DNA of 64,000 bases from Saccharofermentans sp. (GCA_024692105.1 JAILMZ010000095.1:1-64000), one strand, 5' to 3'; counted from the stretch's first letter, positions 27,501 through 36,862 are shown. Translations and numbers: made by a program. Notes: a model not told the origin generated them from the sequence alone.

Positions 27501-29387
27501 TCAGATGCTGTAATAATTGTAGTAGTGGATAATATCCAGGATCGTTATCCCGTTGAACATCAGGAGCAGGATGTAATAATAGCTTCCCCTTGGACCGCTG
27601 ACAAATTCATCGGCAGCCCTGCTCTTATGTTCGCGAATGCAATACATTACCGCGAACGCAAGCAATGTGATCAAGGGGATAAAATACCTGCCCTGGATGC
27701 CAATGATCAGGCTGTTTCCCACTGAGGTCCACTGTACATATTCGCTTGTGACTATCAGTGCAGAGCAGCACAAGAACACAAAGAAAAGAATGTACTTATC
27801 CCATTTGCGGATGTCAGGTATCCTTTCTTTGCTTCCTGCGATCATCGATACAAACACGACAAGATAAAGCACCCATACAAATGCCGTTATCTTGATGTTC
27901 AAGGCTCCCATGTAAGAACCGATCATAGTATGAATATAGAAATCCCCGTATTCAGTCAATGTCCTGACGACAGTCATGTAGTATCCGAACGGATTACTGA
28001 GAATGCCCACAATCTGAGCAGGAGTATCTACTCCGGGCTGGAATTCGATAAGATACTTCGAGCATATGCTCAGCCAAATAAGATTTACCCCTACAGATAA
28101 CACCAGCAAAACGATATTGAAAATGGTTTTGCCTTTGCTGTGCTTGAACTTTTCCTTGGGGATAAGCAGCACCAGCAGCACCAGTACGACATATACTATC
28201 TTGCACAAGGACAGTAGGATACATATGACTGCAAGGATAGAATAGTCCCTCTTCCTGATCTTCCCTTCCCTATACCGCAAATGAAGCACATATGCAAACA
28301 GGAACATTGCAAGACTGATGGTAAATCCGTCAGGTGCCATCGAAATCATTTCCTGCAAAGTCAGCGGGAACAGCATGACCATGAACATGATCTTTCTTCC
28401 AAACGGGATCAGCCAGATGCTCACAGCCGACAAAGCGATACTGACTACGGCTCCTGCAATCCTTCCGCCTAAGAAAATATAGTACGCTCGGTCGGTGAAC
28501 AATTCCGCGATCTTTATTCCGACAGCCTGCGGAAGATAGCTTACAGGAGAATACAGCGATGTGTTGGGGAAAGTAAGGACTGCCGTGCTATTCCAATCCA
28601 ATACGGCATTTGCATCCTTGAACGATTCCAGTGCAGCGGGAAGAACATTTCCGCCGCCATCCGCGCCGAGATTACGGGATGTCAGATTGCCATGAGCTAT
28701 CTCAAATGCACGGTAAAAATGGTTTCTCTCGTCTGGTGCCATTCCCAATGGACATATAAGCAGATATGCAGCAGCCAGGCCGGCCAACACAACAGTCATA
28801 ATGATGCGTTCATCCACCGGCAGGATCACAAGCAACACAGTAACCGCAAAGAGCACTAACGAAGCTATGGTCACTATCAGTTTCATATTCAGATCCGGAT
28901 AGACCAGCCTGTAACATATCTTGCCTGCCGCATCATCCGTACCGGATGTCCATACGGCCAGCGCATTGTCTCCATCATATATGTTTTCAACCGTAAAACA
29001 GTAATCGTGACCATCAGACAGATGACAGGTCTTAGTCAATTCAAAACGATGGTATACGCCATCCGCTATATCAACTGTATCGCAATCCCATTCCTCGACA
29101 ACATTTCCGTCTTCATACAGAGTTACGATAAGTTCTCCTTCGTTCTCTCTGCCGTATGTTCCGAAAAGAATATCGATAGAAGAGATATCAGTGATACCGG
29201 TCGGGATATCTTGTCTGAGTACTTCTCCGCTGCTTGGCATGACTGCAGTGTCGGCTGAAGGTTTTTCCGTAATGCAGTCGAACGATTTACCTGCCCTTAC
29301 AAGGAAGAACGACAGAAGGAGCAAAGCAACAAAAACAAACAAAGCAGTGCTTCGCATTTCCATACTGTTCTTTTTTATAAGATCCAT
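27501..29387 (-). CDS. DUF2142 polytopic membrane protein
   Basis: A membrane protein of 628 aa from the ATG that has GGGAAGG eight bases upstream; a longer start at 29426 lacks this support. One N-terminal helix is followed by an extracellular beta domain (about 35-160) and then about eleven membrane segments. The motif PLGMAPDERNHFYRAFEIAHG is the DUF2142 signature, an acidic outer loop like that of GT-C glycosyltransferases. The likely function is transfer of a sugar from a polyprenyl carrier, but the family has no defined reaction that I can state. Confidence 0.85.
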   Translation of the reverse strand: MDLIKKNSMEMRSTALFVFVALLLLSFFLVRAGKSFDCITEKPSADTAVMPSSGEVLRQDIPTGITDISSIDILFGTYGRENEGELIVTLYEDGNVVEEWDCDTVDIADGVYHRFELTKTCHLSDGHDYCFTVENIYDGDNALAVWTSGTDDAAGKICYRLVYPDLNMKLIVTIASLVLFAVTVLLVILPVDERIIMTVVLAGLAAAYLLICPLGMAPDERNHFYRAFEIAHGNLTSRNLGADGGGNVLPAALESFKDANAVLDWNSTAVLTFPNTSLYSPVSYLPQAVGIKIAELFTDRAYYIFLGGRIAGAVVSIALSAVSIWLIPFGRKIMFMVMLFPLTLQEMISMAPDGFTISLAMFLFAYVLHLRYREGKIRKRDYSILAVICILLSLCKIVYVVLVLLVLLIPKEKFKHSKGKTIFNIVLLVLSVGVNLIWLSICSKYLIEFQPGVDTPAQIVGILSNPFGYYMTVVRTLTEYGDFYIHTMIGSYMGALNIKITAFVWVLYLVVFVSMIAGSKERIPDIRKWDKYILFFVFLCCSALIVTSEYVQWTSVGNSLIIGIQGRYFIPLITLLAFAVMYCIREHKSRAADEFVSGPRGSYYYILLLMFNGITILDIIHYYNYYSI

Positions 29388-29412
29388 CTTCAAATCCTTC
29401 CCTCCCTGTATA

Positions 29413-29613
29413 TCAGAAACCTTCAATAAATGCTCTCTCAGTTACCGAAGTAATGCCATCGTATGTTGCTGCGGGTTCTGTTCCCCCCTTAGGTACCAGA
29501 ACGATCTGTATGCCTTCAAGTCTTGCAGATCCTCCTGCAGTTCCTGCACACTCGCCGTTCTTTGCCCAGTCCATCCAGCCGATGCCCTGTGCATGCTTAT
29601 GTCCACGTTCTTA
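29413..29613 (-). pseudogene. Remnant ChW repeat after the MBL lipoprotein gene
   Basis: Directly after the TGA of the upstream gene, and in the same reading frame, comes TAA and then 65 open codons. They encode a partial ChW repeat: HAQGIGWMDWAKNGE followed by GSARLEGIQIVLVPKGG. It closely matches the sixth repeat of the L,D-transpeptidase (HAQNYGWLGWAKNGE, RLEAIQIVLVAKGG), including the following ITSV. The first part of the repeat is damaged and there is no ribosome site or start codon. It reads as the broken C-terminus of an older, longer ChW protein. Confidence 0.75.
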
Positions 29614-30966
29614 TCACTCAAACGGGAGACTGTTCGGAGCAGTACCGAAGTCATATGTCGTGATCCCGTTGCTCTGACACCACTCATTCAAAGCTTTTGC
29701 GTCGTAGTCATCACTTTCGGTAAGCCAGGCAGGTCCATCGAAGAATGCTACATCCGCATCTACGACTGCCCATTCTTCCGGAGGAACATGGTTGTTGCCA
29801 TGATGACCGAGCTGGACATACTCGGCTTCGAGTTTTTCTCCGTACATATCGGAAAGCTGGATCCAAAGATCGCCGTAAACATCTCCGCAAACAAGGAAAG
29901 TATCTTTCTCACCTGAGATCTTAAAGAGTAACGAACCATAATTCGCCACGTCGGCGGAACCGGTATCAACGATCATCTGGTCATAGGAATTGAAAACCTC
30001 AATGGTAAGACCGTCGATCTCGAAAACATCATCACGGGCAAGATAGTGGATCCTGTCGTCGCCTGCAGTCTGTGCTAAGAATGTCTCATAGACCCAGGGA
30101 ACATCCCACCATCTCTCGGCAGCACACTCAAGGTAGTAGTCGTAATCAAGAGGCGTGCAGTAAACCGCTCCTATCTCTATACCTTGCGGATCGGCATAAA
30201 TACTATTGAACGCACATGCATGATCCTCGTCGTAATGGGTAAGGAACCAGTGATCCACTTTGCCGCCGTTGATGTTGATTATCGAGCGGACCTGTTCAGT
30301 GTTTGCATCGTATCCGCCATCGATCACTATCAGGGTACCGTCATCGTTGTTCTTCATGGTATAGAATTCAGCCTGATTGCCGCTATCATCGCTATACTCT
30401 GTTATTGTCCAGGCAGTATCCCTTATCTCGCCCTGCTTGGCTTCGAGTTTTATCTCCATGCCGATGACCGGTTCATCTATCTTACCCGAGACAGTTCCGT
30501 TACTTACCCAATCCTGCCATCCTGAAGTCTGAAGATTAACTCTGTAGTTAAGATCGTAATAGTTGGCAAGATGTCCTGTCAGCATGATCTGCACGCCGAA
30601 GATCGCTCTGCCTTCGCCTGTTGTACCTGACATCTCTCCGCCCGGCTTCCATGCCTGCCAGCCCATATCTTGGATAACCGATCTGTATGCAATGTCGCCT
30701 TTATATTTTCGGCCATTGAGTTTCAGGCTGAAGTTCTCCAAGACTTCGGTACCTTCAGAACCTGAAAAAGAAAGAACATCGTCAATATTGGTGACTCTTG
30801 CTCCGCCAGAAGCAAACTCCGCGCTTCCCGATAAAGAATGTTCACCTGATATCAGACTGCAGGAAGCCATGGTGAACAGTAACGTTACTGCTAATACGAC
30901 AGATGCGGCCGCTTTGATCAGCGATCCGCTTTTCCTGCCGGCAATGTAGTTCAGATCAGACTTCAT
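29614..30966 (-). CDS. Lipoprotein with ChW repeats and a metallo-beta-lactamase-fold domain
   Basis: A 450-aa exported protein. The lipobox TMASC gives a lipidated Cys36. Two ChW repeats follow (about 90-178; QDMGWQAWKPGGEMSGT and QTSGWQDWVSNG), then a ComEC-like metallo-beta-lactamase domain (about 195-445). Its metal motifs are THYDEDH (243-249), GD (361-362) and HHG (388-390), so it should bind metal. It may hydrolyse a phosphodiester or ester in the wall zone. Its start overlaps the end of the upstream acyltransferase by 11 bases. The C-terminus stops at TGA-TAA, just before an in-frame ChW remnant. Confidence 0.85.
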   Translation of the reverse strand: MKSDLNYIAGRKSGSLIKAAASVVLAVTLLFTMASCSLISGEHSLSGSAEFASGGARVTNIDDVLSFSGSEGTEVLENFSLKLNGRKYKGDIAYRSVIQDMGWQAWKPGGEMSGTTGEGRAIFGVQIMLTGHLANYYDLNYRVNLQTSGWQDWVSNGTVSGKIDEPVIGMEIKLEAKQGEIRDTAWTITEYSDDSGNQAEFYTMKNNDDGTLIVIDGGYDANTEQVRSIININGGKVDHWFLTHYDEDHACAFNSIYADPQGIEIGAVYCTPLDYDYYLECAAERWWDVPWVYETFLAQTAGDDRIHYLARDDVFEIDGLTIEVFNSYDQMIVDTGSADVANYGSLLFKISGEKDTFLVCGDVYGDLWIQLSDMYGEKLEAEYVQLGHHGNNHVPPEEWAVVDADVAFFDGPAWLTESDDYDAKALNEWCQSNGITTYDFGTAPNSLPFE

Positions 30967-32029
30967 ACTTCAGAGGTTTGCCTATTTTCTTATCTATGAA
31001 CTTCCAGATAGGATTCATGACCAGGTCATATACTGTGGTTACCGCAATGCTTGCAGCATAGATGATTACTATGCTGATCAAAAGGTGGATGATCACAACA
31101 GGAAGCGACTGAGGCGCATACGTATCGATCTTGATGTGGTTTATGAAATAACCATGGATCAGGTATACCGTAAAGGCACTCTTAGCCAGGAAGTTGACAA
31201 CCTTATTCTGGAACTTCATCTTTGCAAAACACATGAAGATCAGGACTGCTTCGGCAATTACCAAAGGAGAACAATACTCAAGCGAGACTTCGCTGTCGAA
31301 GATCATGTGCTCGAAATAAGCAGAAGCACCGATAAGGATAACGACTAATGCGAGCGATAACAGTAACTTAAGGTTGCTGATCTTCTCTGCGAGATCATAT
31401 CTGCGAACGGCATCGCCCAGAACATACATTATGATGAAGTTGATTATGGTGTAACCATTCTGGTTGCCATACAATCCGATCGGACTCATTCCGTTGTACT
31501 CGGTCTTCATGAATCCCTGCAGGATATCAGTCAATATGGGATAGACACTGTACAAGGCAACTATGATTATCACGAAACGCTTGTAGATATTTTTCTTATA
31601 CAGATAATCCAATACGACATTTATATATGGCGATATCAGATACAGACCTACATAAACCACAACATACCAATTGCTCGGGATCAAGAGTCCAACAACATGT
31701 CTTAAAGAGAATTCCGAAGAACCTATGGCCACCGAGGCCAGATAGAACACTTCGCTGAAAAGGATAACCTGAACTATTAATTTAACAGGCTTGAGAAAAT
31801 CCCTGCGCTGTGATGTGGAGAGCAGATATCCCGACATTAATACGAACAGATTTACGGCACAGATGCACAGACCTTCCGTGAACCAAAGAAATATGTTCCC
31901 GGCTCCCTGGGATAGCGTAAGACCTTTGCCTATATTGAAGTTGTTGTAGTGAAGGACAACTACTCCCATGGAAGCAAGTATCCTCAAAAGATCTATGTTG
32001 CTCTTTCGCTTTGTATCAGTACTGCCCAT
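30956..32029 (-). CDS. Acyltransferase family 3 membrane protein
   Basis: A 357-aa OafA-like polytopic protein with about ten membrane segments. IDLLRILASMGVVVLHY carries the conserved Arg and His. Third such enzyme in the window, so several O-acyl decorations are likely. The ATG follows GGGGG by six bases, 16 bases after the TagF-like gene, and the end overlaps the ChW-MBL gene. Confidence 0.87.
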   Translation of the reverse strand: MGSTDTKRKSNIDLLRILASMGVVVLHYNNFNIGKGLTLSQGAGNIFLWFTEGLCICAVNLFVLMSGYLLSTSQRRDFLKPVKLIVQVILFSEVFYLASVAIGSSEFSLRHVVGLLIPSNWYVVVYVGLYLISPYINVVLDYLYKKNIYKRFVIIIVALYSVYPILTDILQGFMKTEYNGMSPIGLYGNQNGYTIINFIIMYVLGDAVRRYDLAEKISNLKLLLSLALVVILIGASAYFEHMIFDSEVSLEYCSPLVIAEAVLIFMCFAKMKFQNKVVNFLAKSAFTVYLIHGYFINHIKIDTYAPQSLPVVIIHLLISIVIIYAASIAVTTVYDLVMNPIWKFIDKKIGKPLKYEV

Positions 32030-32045
32030 CGGATCCCCCGCCTTA

Positions 32046-33344
32046 TCAAGTAATACCGTAATCCTTCTTTATGTCTTCCACTATCAAACGGTCTGCGTTA
32101 TCGAGTTTGTCGCCGAACAGTTCTTCAATGATCTGAAGACGCTTTTCTTTCAAAGTATCATTACCGTTCTTAAGCTGAATAAGAACCTCTTCCAATTCAG
32201 ATGCATTGTTAATTATATAGCATCCTTCCAGCAGTTTATTCACTTCTTCAACATACTTAAGTCCGACCGGGAGGTTGCAGAACACCATCGGTTTACCGGT
32301 CACAAAGTATTCGAACATTATTCCTGACACATCCGTGACCAGAACATCGGTATTCCAAAGAGTACCTGCATACTCCTTGTTCTGATCGATCCTCATGTTA
32401 GGAGATTCTGCGCAGTGCTTTTTGAACTTCTCAACATCCTCCTCACTCATAAGTCCCTTCTCGATAAAGTTCTTAAAAGCAAGAGGATGCGGTCTGAAAA
32501 GCAGATCAGCGTCCGGATTATCGGCCGCAAAACTCACCAGGAAATCTTTATACTTAAAGAAATTATTTCCGCCCTGCTTCTCATCTGTGGTCCATCTGGG
32601 AGTCCACATGACTCTGAATCCGCCTTTGGAGAAATCCCATGATGAAGAACTCTCATCACGGCTGCGGACGATCTGGGTAAGGCCGGGGTGACCCAGATAT
32701 ACAGATCTCTGTAACCCCTTCTTATGCGGTGAAGCAAACTGGCCGATATTGAAATCACGTTCCCCGACAGAATCAGCATAGAAGCAATAGCACCACATAA
32801 AGAAATCCCTGTTGATCAGGTCTTTGTACATTTCTTTGTAGAAGATCATTCCGTACAGAACGTCGCAGATCTTTGCATAACGTGCTACAGCGGAAGTCTG
32901 ATACGCAGAAGGCATAAAGTGATTGTATGGCCTTGAATAGAACACATAATCCGCTTTCACTGTTTCCAGGTCAAACCACGAACCGTCCGGATTCTTGGCA
33001 TTTATACATTCATAACCGTTATCGGCAAAATGCTTATAGACCTCATTCTCATCAGCAGAACAATTCAGGTCGTTGGGGATACAAACAATGTAAGGGTTGA
33101 CCGAAGCATCTTTCAGCATTGCATTGTATATCGGCTTGTAGTTATTCCAGGATGGAATGTATTGGATAAGGAAGACGACATTGATATCGGAATGATCTTT
33201 TTTGAGACTCTGCTGTGCAGTCATTACGCGCTTGACCTTCGCAGCTTTGGGAATGCGCCTGAACAACTCGACTATATTGTACATAGCCTTCATTACTGAG
33301 CTTGAAGAATGCTCTTCACACCATTCCGATATATGTTGCTTCAT
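32046..33344 (-). CDS. CDP-glycerol glycerophosphotransferase (TagB/TagF)-like
   Basis: A 432-aa cytosolic or membrane-associated enzyme of the teichoic-acid glycerophosphotransferase family. Visible motifs are VMWTPRWTTDEKQGGNNFF, LLFRPHPLAFKNF and VTDVSGIMFEYFVTGKP, the donor-binding segments of the GT-B-like fold. It is about the size of TagB-like primases and lacks the long N-terminal part of TagF polymerase. In Wzx/Wzy clusters such enzymes usually add a glycerol- or ribitol-phosphate to a repeat unit. No tagD (glycerol-3-phosphate cytidylyltransferase) is visible in this window. Confidence 0.85.
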   Translation of the reverse strand: MKQHISEWCEEHSSSSVMKAMYNIVELFRRIPKAAKVKRVMTAQQSLKKDHSDINVVFLIQYIPSWNNYKPIYNAMLKDASVNPYIVCIPNDLNCSADENEVYKHFADNGYECINAKNPDGSWFDLETVKADYVFYSRPYNHFMPSAYQTSAVARYAKICDVLYGMIFYKEMYKDLINRDFFMWCYCFYADSVGERDFNIGQFASPHKKGLQRSVYLGHPGLTQIVRSRDESSSSWDFSKGGFRVMWTPRWTTDEKQGGNNFFKYKDFLVSFAADNPDADLLFRPHPLAFKNFIEKGLMSEEDVEKFKKHCAESPNMRIDQNKEYAGTLWNTDVLVTDVSGIMFEYFVTGKPMVFCNLPVGLKYVEEVNKLLEGCYIINNASELEEVLIQLKNGNDTLKEKRLQIIEELFGDKLDNADRLIVEDIKKDYGIT

Positions 33345-33348
33345 AACT

Positions 33349-34827
33349 CTATTGTGCGGCTTTGCCTTCCTTTTTCAATGCCATCAATTGCTTTATGAGC
33401 GCAATTATCTTCTTTCTCGCTATGAATAGAGCGATCATCGCAATGACCAGCAAGATATATCTGACTATGAAGTTGTTATAGCTCAGCGTTATTCCTGCCA
33501 TTGCAGCTATCGAGGCGGCTCCTATCAGAAGCTGGCTCTTGAAATCAAGGAACTCTTTGAAATCAATGCCTTTTTGTTTGCATATCTTCTTAGCATTAAG
33601 CAGATTTGCGATCCAGAAGAACACATATGAGATCAAGGTCGTGTAACCTGCAACCACATATCCCATGCTCGGGATAAGGAAGTAATTGAGAACGATATTC
33701 AGAACGGCAGCGATCGCCGTGCCTTCCACCAGCATCAGTTTCTTTTCATAGAAGAACTCGATGTTGATCGCAAATCTTACAAGGAAAAGGAAGAACAAAC
33801 TCTCTACTACGGGAGGGAACGCCCAGACTGCTTCGTAGTATGGTTTGTCCAAAAGGATAAGAATCACTTCCGGACCGACAAACATCAACAGCAGCAGCAT
33901 GCTTGCAACAAATAACATGAGACTGCGGTTTATGTTCTTTACTCCGGTGCTGTCCTTGGCATTGATCTTTCTGTAATACCACGGAGTATATGCTTCGTTG
34001 ATCGCATTGAGCACGAAAGTCAGGACCGTCGAATACATGTATACCATGCCGTATATACCGCTCTTGGACTCGTCGATCAGTTTGCGGATCATTATGACGT
34101 CCGAAACATTAAAGACTGTCTGAGACAGATAATAAGGAATAAGCGGAAGATTGAAGCCGAGTGCAAACTTCCAATACTCTTTAACGAACAGTGATTTGCC
34201 TTTCACGCAGTTATAGATAAATATCGTAACTCCGACCACCACATTTACAGCGACCATGATGGCAATCCTTACAAAACCTTTCTCTTCAACTCTGGGAACA
34301 AGGATAAGGCCGGCTGCAGGGATCAATATGGATGTGGTCATCGTCAGAGCGACCATTGGCTTGTAATTGAAATCAAACCTCTTCTTGCCCATCCAAAGGC
34401 CGGTCGAGAATATTGCCCACTGCTCCACGAGCATCATGACGATAAGGATATCCGACATGTCGAAGACTTTGCGCCAGACCTCAGGGCATATAAAGAATAT
34501 GATCAGTGCCATGGCAGTAATAAGCGAGACGATTCCCTGCATGGAAGAAGAATAACGGTCTCTGTCGTCAGCATATTTCAACTGGGCATTATTGAACGAG
34601 CCGTACTGGAGATTAAGTGTCGTAAAGATGCAGACGATAATGCTCCAATTGCTGAAGTTTACGACCTGTCCCATCTGATCTGTCGGGATGATCCTTACAA
34701 ATATCGGATTGGTTAATATGGATATGCCTTTTTGGAACAGAGAGCACATGACAAACCACAAAGATGCCTTTACGGGTAAAGGCATTCCCCTGTATTTGTC
34801 CATCATTTTGGATATGGTATTGTTCAA
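33349..34827 (-). CDS. Wzx-type polysaccharide flippase
   Basis: A 492-aa MOP-superfamily transporter with 12 to 14 membrane helices. It should flip undecaprenyl-linked repeat units for the Wzy pathway. The N-terminal VKASLWFVMCSLFQKGISIL and the charged loops are typical of Wzx/RfbX. The start appears to be TTG with AAGGA upstream; an ATG seven codons in (34806) is the alternative. A divergent promoter pair lies upstream, so it leads the operon running down to 26361. Confidence 0.9.
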   Translation of the reverse strand: MNNTISKMMDKYRGMPLPVKASLWFVMCSLFQKGISILTNPIFVRIIPTDQMGQVVNFSNWSIIVCIFTTLNLQYGSFNNAQLKYADDRDRYSSSMQGIVSLITAMALIIFFICPEVWRKVFDMSDILIVMMLVEQWAIFSTGLWMGKKRFDFNYKPMVALTMTTSILIPAAGLILVPRVEEKGFVRIAIMVAVNVVVGVTIFIYNCVKGKSLFVKEYWKFALGFNLPLIPYYLSQTVFNVSDVIMIRKLIDESKSGIYGMVYMYSTVLTFVLNAINEAYTPWYYRKINAKDSTGVKNINRSLMLFVASMLLLLMFVGPEVILILLDKPYYEAVWAFPPVVESLFFLFLVRFAINIEFFYEKKLMLVEGTAIAAVLNIVLNYFLIPSMGYVVAGYTTLISYVFFWIANLLNAKKICKQKGIDFKEFLDFKSQLLIGAASIAAMAGITLSYNNFIVRYILLVIAMIALFIARKKIIALIKQLMALKKEGKAAQ

Positions 34828-34877
34828 CTGTCCTGCATTCCTTTTGGTTATATATATTAATTATAAATTAAATGCAC

Positions 34878-34906
34878 ACTTTATCATGATTTAGTATATC
34901 AGTCAA
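34878..34906 (-). promoter_or_regulatory. Promoter of the flippase operon
   Basis: Minus strand TTGACT (34901-34906), 17 bases, TAAAGT (34878-34883), in the 178-base AT-rich gap shared with the divergent GT2 gene. Confidence 0.6.
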
Positions 34907-34933
34907 AAACGGAATGTGTTTATTTGTTTGAAT

Positions 34934-34962
34934 TTGAAGCATTCGGATTACTGATATACAAT
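34934..34962 (+). promoter_or_regulatory. Promoter of the lone plus-strand GT2 gene
   Basis: TTGAAG (34934-34939), 17 bases, TACAAT (34957-34962). It predicts a leader of about 36 bases before the ATG at 35006. Confidence 0.55.
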
Positions 34963-35005
34963 AGTTACGATAATTTGCACGAAAATTGGTGAAAGCCCTA
35001 ATTAT

Positions 35006-35923
35006 ATGGATAAAACAGCTTATACATTCGCTTTGCTTACCTACAATCAGGAAGAGTTCATAGTCGAATGTCTGGAAAGCATCAAATATCAGATAATCAA
35101 TTACGGAGAAGGTATCGAGTGTCATCTCGTGATCTCTGACGACTGTTCCCCGGATAATACGGTTGCAACCATTAATTCATGGCTTGAGTCCAACCGCGAA
35201 CTGTTCGCATATTCCAATGTAATTGCCGGCGAGACAAATATCGGAACCGTCCGCAATATGTTCCGTCTCCTCGATAATATAAAAACGCCTCTTTATAAGG
35301 TTCTAGCAGGCGATGACAAGTTCTACACGAATAACATCTTTGAACTCAATGAATATGTATCCGAACCCAATACGCTGGTATTTACGCCTGTCCTCCCCTT
35401 CGGAGACTACAGCGATTGCCAACCGGTATTTGCAGACTGGTTCAAGATGATATCTTATTGCAATACCCCGAAGAAACTTAAAAGACTGATCAACATCACT
35501 AACTTCATCCACACTCCGGGTGTATTCCAGACACAGGGCATTTTCGAAGAAGAGGGACTCCGTACCTACAGCATGCAGTTCTTCTATCTTGAGGATTATG
35601 CCCGCTGGCTCTATATCCTTAACGATAAGAACGCTGATTATAAACTGAAGTTCGTTACCAAGCCTTATATATGCTACCGTGTGGCATCCGGCATCTCGAC
35701 CAACAAGAACCATCCCAAGTATAAGAAGCTTCAGGCTGAATATGATCTTCTCAAGAAGATATACGATACCAAGTACAACAAGCTGCCGAGCCTTATCAAT
35801 CCGTGGAGATACTATCTGGTATGGCTCAGGTTCATCCGCAACATCACCAACCGCAAGGTATGCCAAGAGATAGATGCGGTGTATAACGCATATTTCGAGG
35901 AAGATAAGAAAAGCAAGGCCTGA
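35006..35923 (+). CDS. Family 2 glycosyltransferase
   Basis: A 305-aa soluble GT-A enzyme, the only plus-strand gene between 19.6 and 64 kb. LLTYNQEEFIVECLESI at the N-terminus, ISDDCSPDNT and the metal-binding AGDDKF are visible. The C-terminal half is rich in Lys and Tyr with no membrane helix. It has its own promoter and converges directly with the GNAT-ketoisomerase gene (stops adjacent at 35923/35924). It probably adds one sugar of the Wzy-type repeat, but could belong to another glycan. Confidence 0.88.
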   Translation: MDKTAYTFALLTYNQEEFIVECLESIKYQIINYGEGIECHLVISDDCSPDNTVATINSWLESNRELFAYSNVIAGETNIGTVRNMFRLLDNIKTPLYKVLAGDDKFYTNNIFELNEYVSEPNTLVFTPVLPFGDYSDCQPVFADWFKMISYCNTPKKLKRLINITNFIHTPGVFQTQGIFEEEGLRTYSMQFFYLEDYARWLYILNDKNADYKLKFVTKPYICYRVASGISTNKNHPKYKKLQAEYDLLKKIYDTKYNKLPSLINPWRYYLVWLRFIRNITNRKVCQEIDAVYNAYFEEDKKSKA

Positions 35924-36862
35924 TCAAGTATCAAGCTTAACTATCTTTTTGAACTCTTCGTAATCCCTTACGTAATCATCAACATCGTAATACTCAGATG
36001 CCGCGACACACAAAACGGAATCCTTCTCTAGCCAGAGCATCTCTCTCCAAGTGGGCTTGTCTATGACAACGCCGATCGAAGGGTCGGACAAAGTGATCTC
36101 TTCCCTGCCGTGTTCGTTTTCGAGCAACAGCTGAATCTTGCCGTACGGGCAGAAGAGCAGCTGCTTAAGCTGCCTGTGCGCATGGAAACCGCGCCTTACG
36201 CCTTCGGGAACCTTGGAGATGTAATAGATCCTCTTAATGCCGAAGTCGATGTCGTTATCCGCCTCAAAGAAAGACAGTTCTCCGCAATCAACAGTCGGTA
36301 TCGTCTTGATGTTGATGATCTTACAACCGGCCACTTCTCCGCGGGATACCGCTTCATTGGAATAATCATCACCGGACAGTATCGAATACCATCTCAGATC
36401 CGCAGAATTCTGATAGCGTGAAGTTATGCTCTCAGGCACGTCGATTACCTGATGAAACCTGTGCTTATCGTAGAATCTGCAGGCACGCTTGTTGTTCTCC
36501 GATACGCACCAATAGATGGCATTAAGTCCTATCTCCTCAAAACCGATCCTGACTATCTCCACCATTCCAAACCAGGAATAGCCTTTTGACATGGCAGCCT
36601 TGCGAACTGTTATTGCAAATTCCGCAGTACCGGCGGTTCTGTCGATATGCTTCAGGCTGACCGTTCCCATGTACTCGTCAGAATCAGAAACAATAGCCAT
36701 GTGATAGTCCGTAGATGTGTCTTCTGATGCTTTAATAAATGCTTCGCAATCCTGAATGGTCTTTGAAGCAAAATTAGCAGACAGGTCATGGACGACAGAA
36801 TCATCGTGCATCCATTCGAGCATCAGTGTTGCATCTTCAAGTTTGAGTTTTCTTAATTTCAT
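35924..36862 (-). CDS. GNAT acetyltransferase fused to FdtA/WxcM-type sugar ketoisomerase
   Basis: A 312-aa fusion. Residues 1-165 are a RimJ-like GNAT domain (MLEWMHDD, FAITVRKAAMSKGYSWFGM, VSENNKRACRFYDKHRF). Residues 180-312 are a cupin of the dTDP-4-keto-6-deoxyhexose 3,4-ketoisomerase family. The signature RRGFHAHRQLKQ contains the catalytic His pair (227, 229), and YDVDDYVRDYEEF closes the fold. It should convert the RfbB product to a 3-keto sugar, which the aminotransferase encoded upstream aminates, and the GNAT half could acetylate that amine. Known fusions of this ketoisomerase carry a hexapeptide-repeat acetyltransferase, so a GNAT partner is unusual. Confidence 0.85.
   Translation of the reverse strand: MKLRKLKLEDATLMLEWMHDDSVVHDLSANFASKTIQDCEAFIKASEDTSTDYHMAIVSDSDEYMGTVSLKHIDRTAGTAEFAITVRKAAMSKGYSWFGMVEIVRIGFEEIGLNAIYWCVSENNKRACRFYDKHRFHQVIDVPESITSRYQNSADLRWYSILSGDDYSNEAVSRGEVAGCKIINIKTIPTVDCGELSFFEADNDIDFGIKRIYYISKVPEGVRRGFHAHRQLKQLLFCPYGKIQLLLENEHGREEITLSDPSIGVVIDKPTWREMLWLEKDSVLCVAASEYYDVDDYVRDYEEFKKIVKLDT

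Noticed and set aside
29608..29616. Stop-codon readthrough or recoding from the MBL lipoprotein into the ChW remnant
   Set aside because: Two consecutive stops (TGA TAA) and a damaged first part of the repeat argue for decay rather than readthrough; no selenocysteine-type hairpin is evident.
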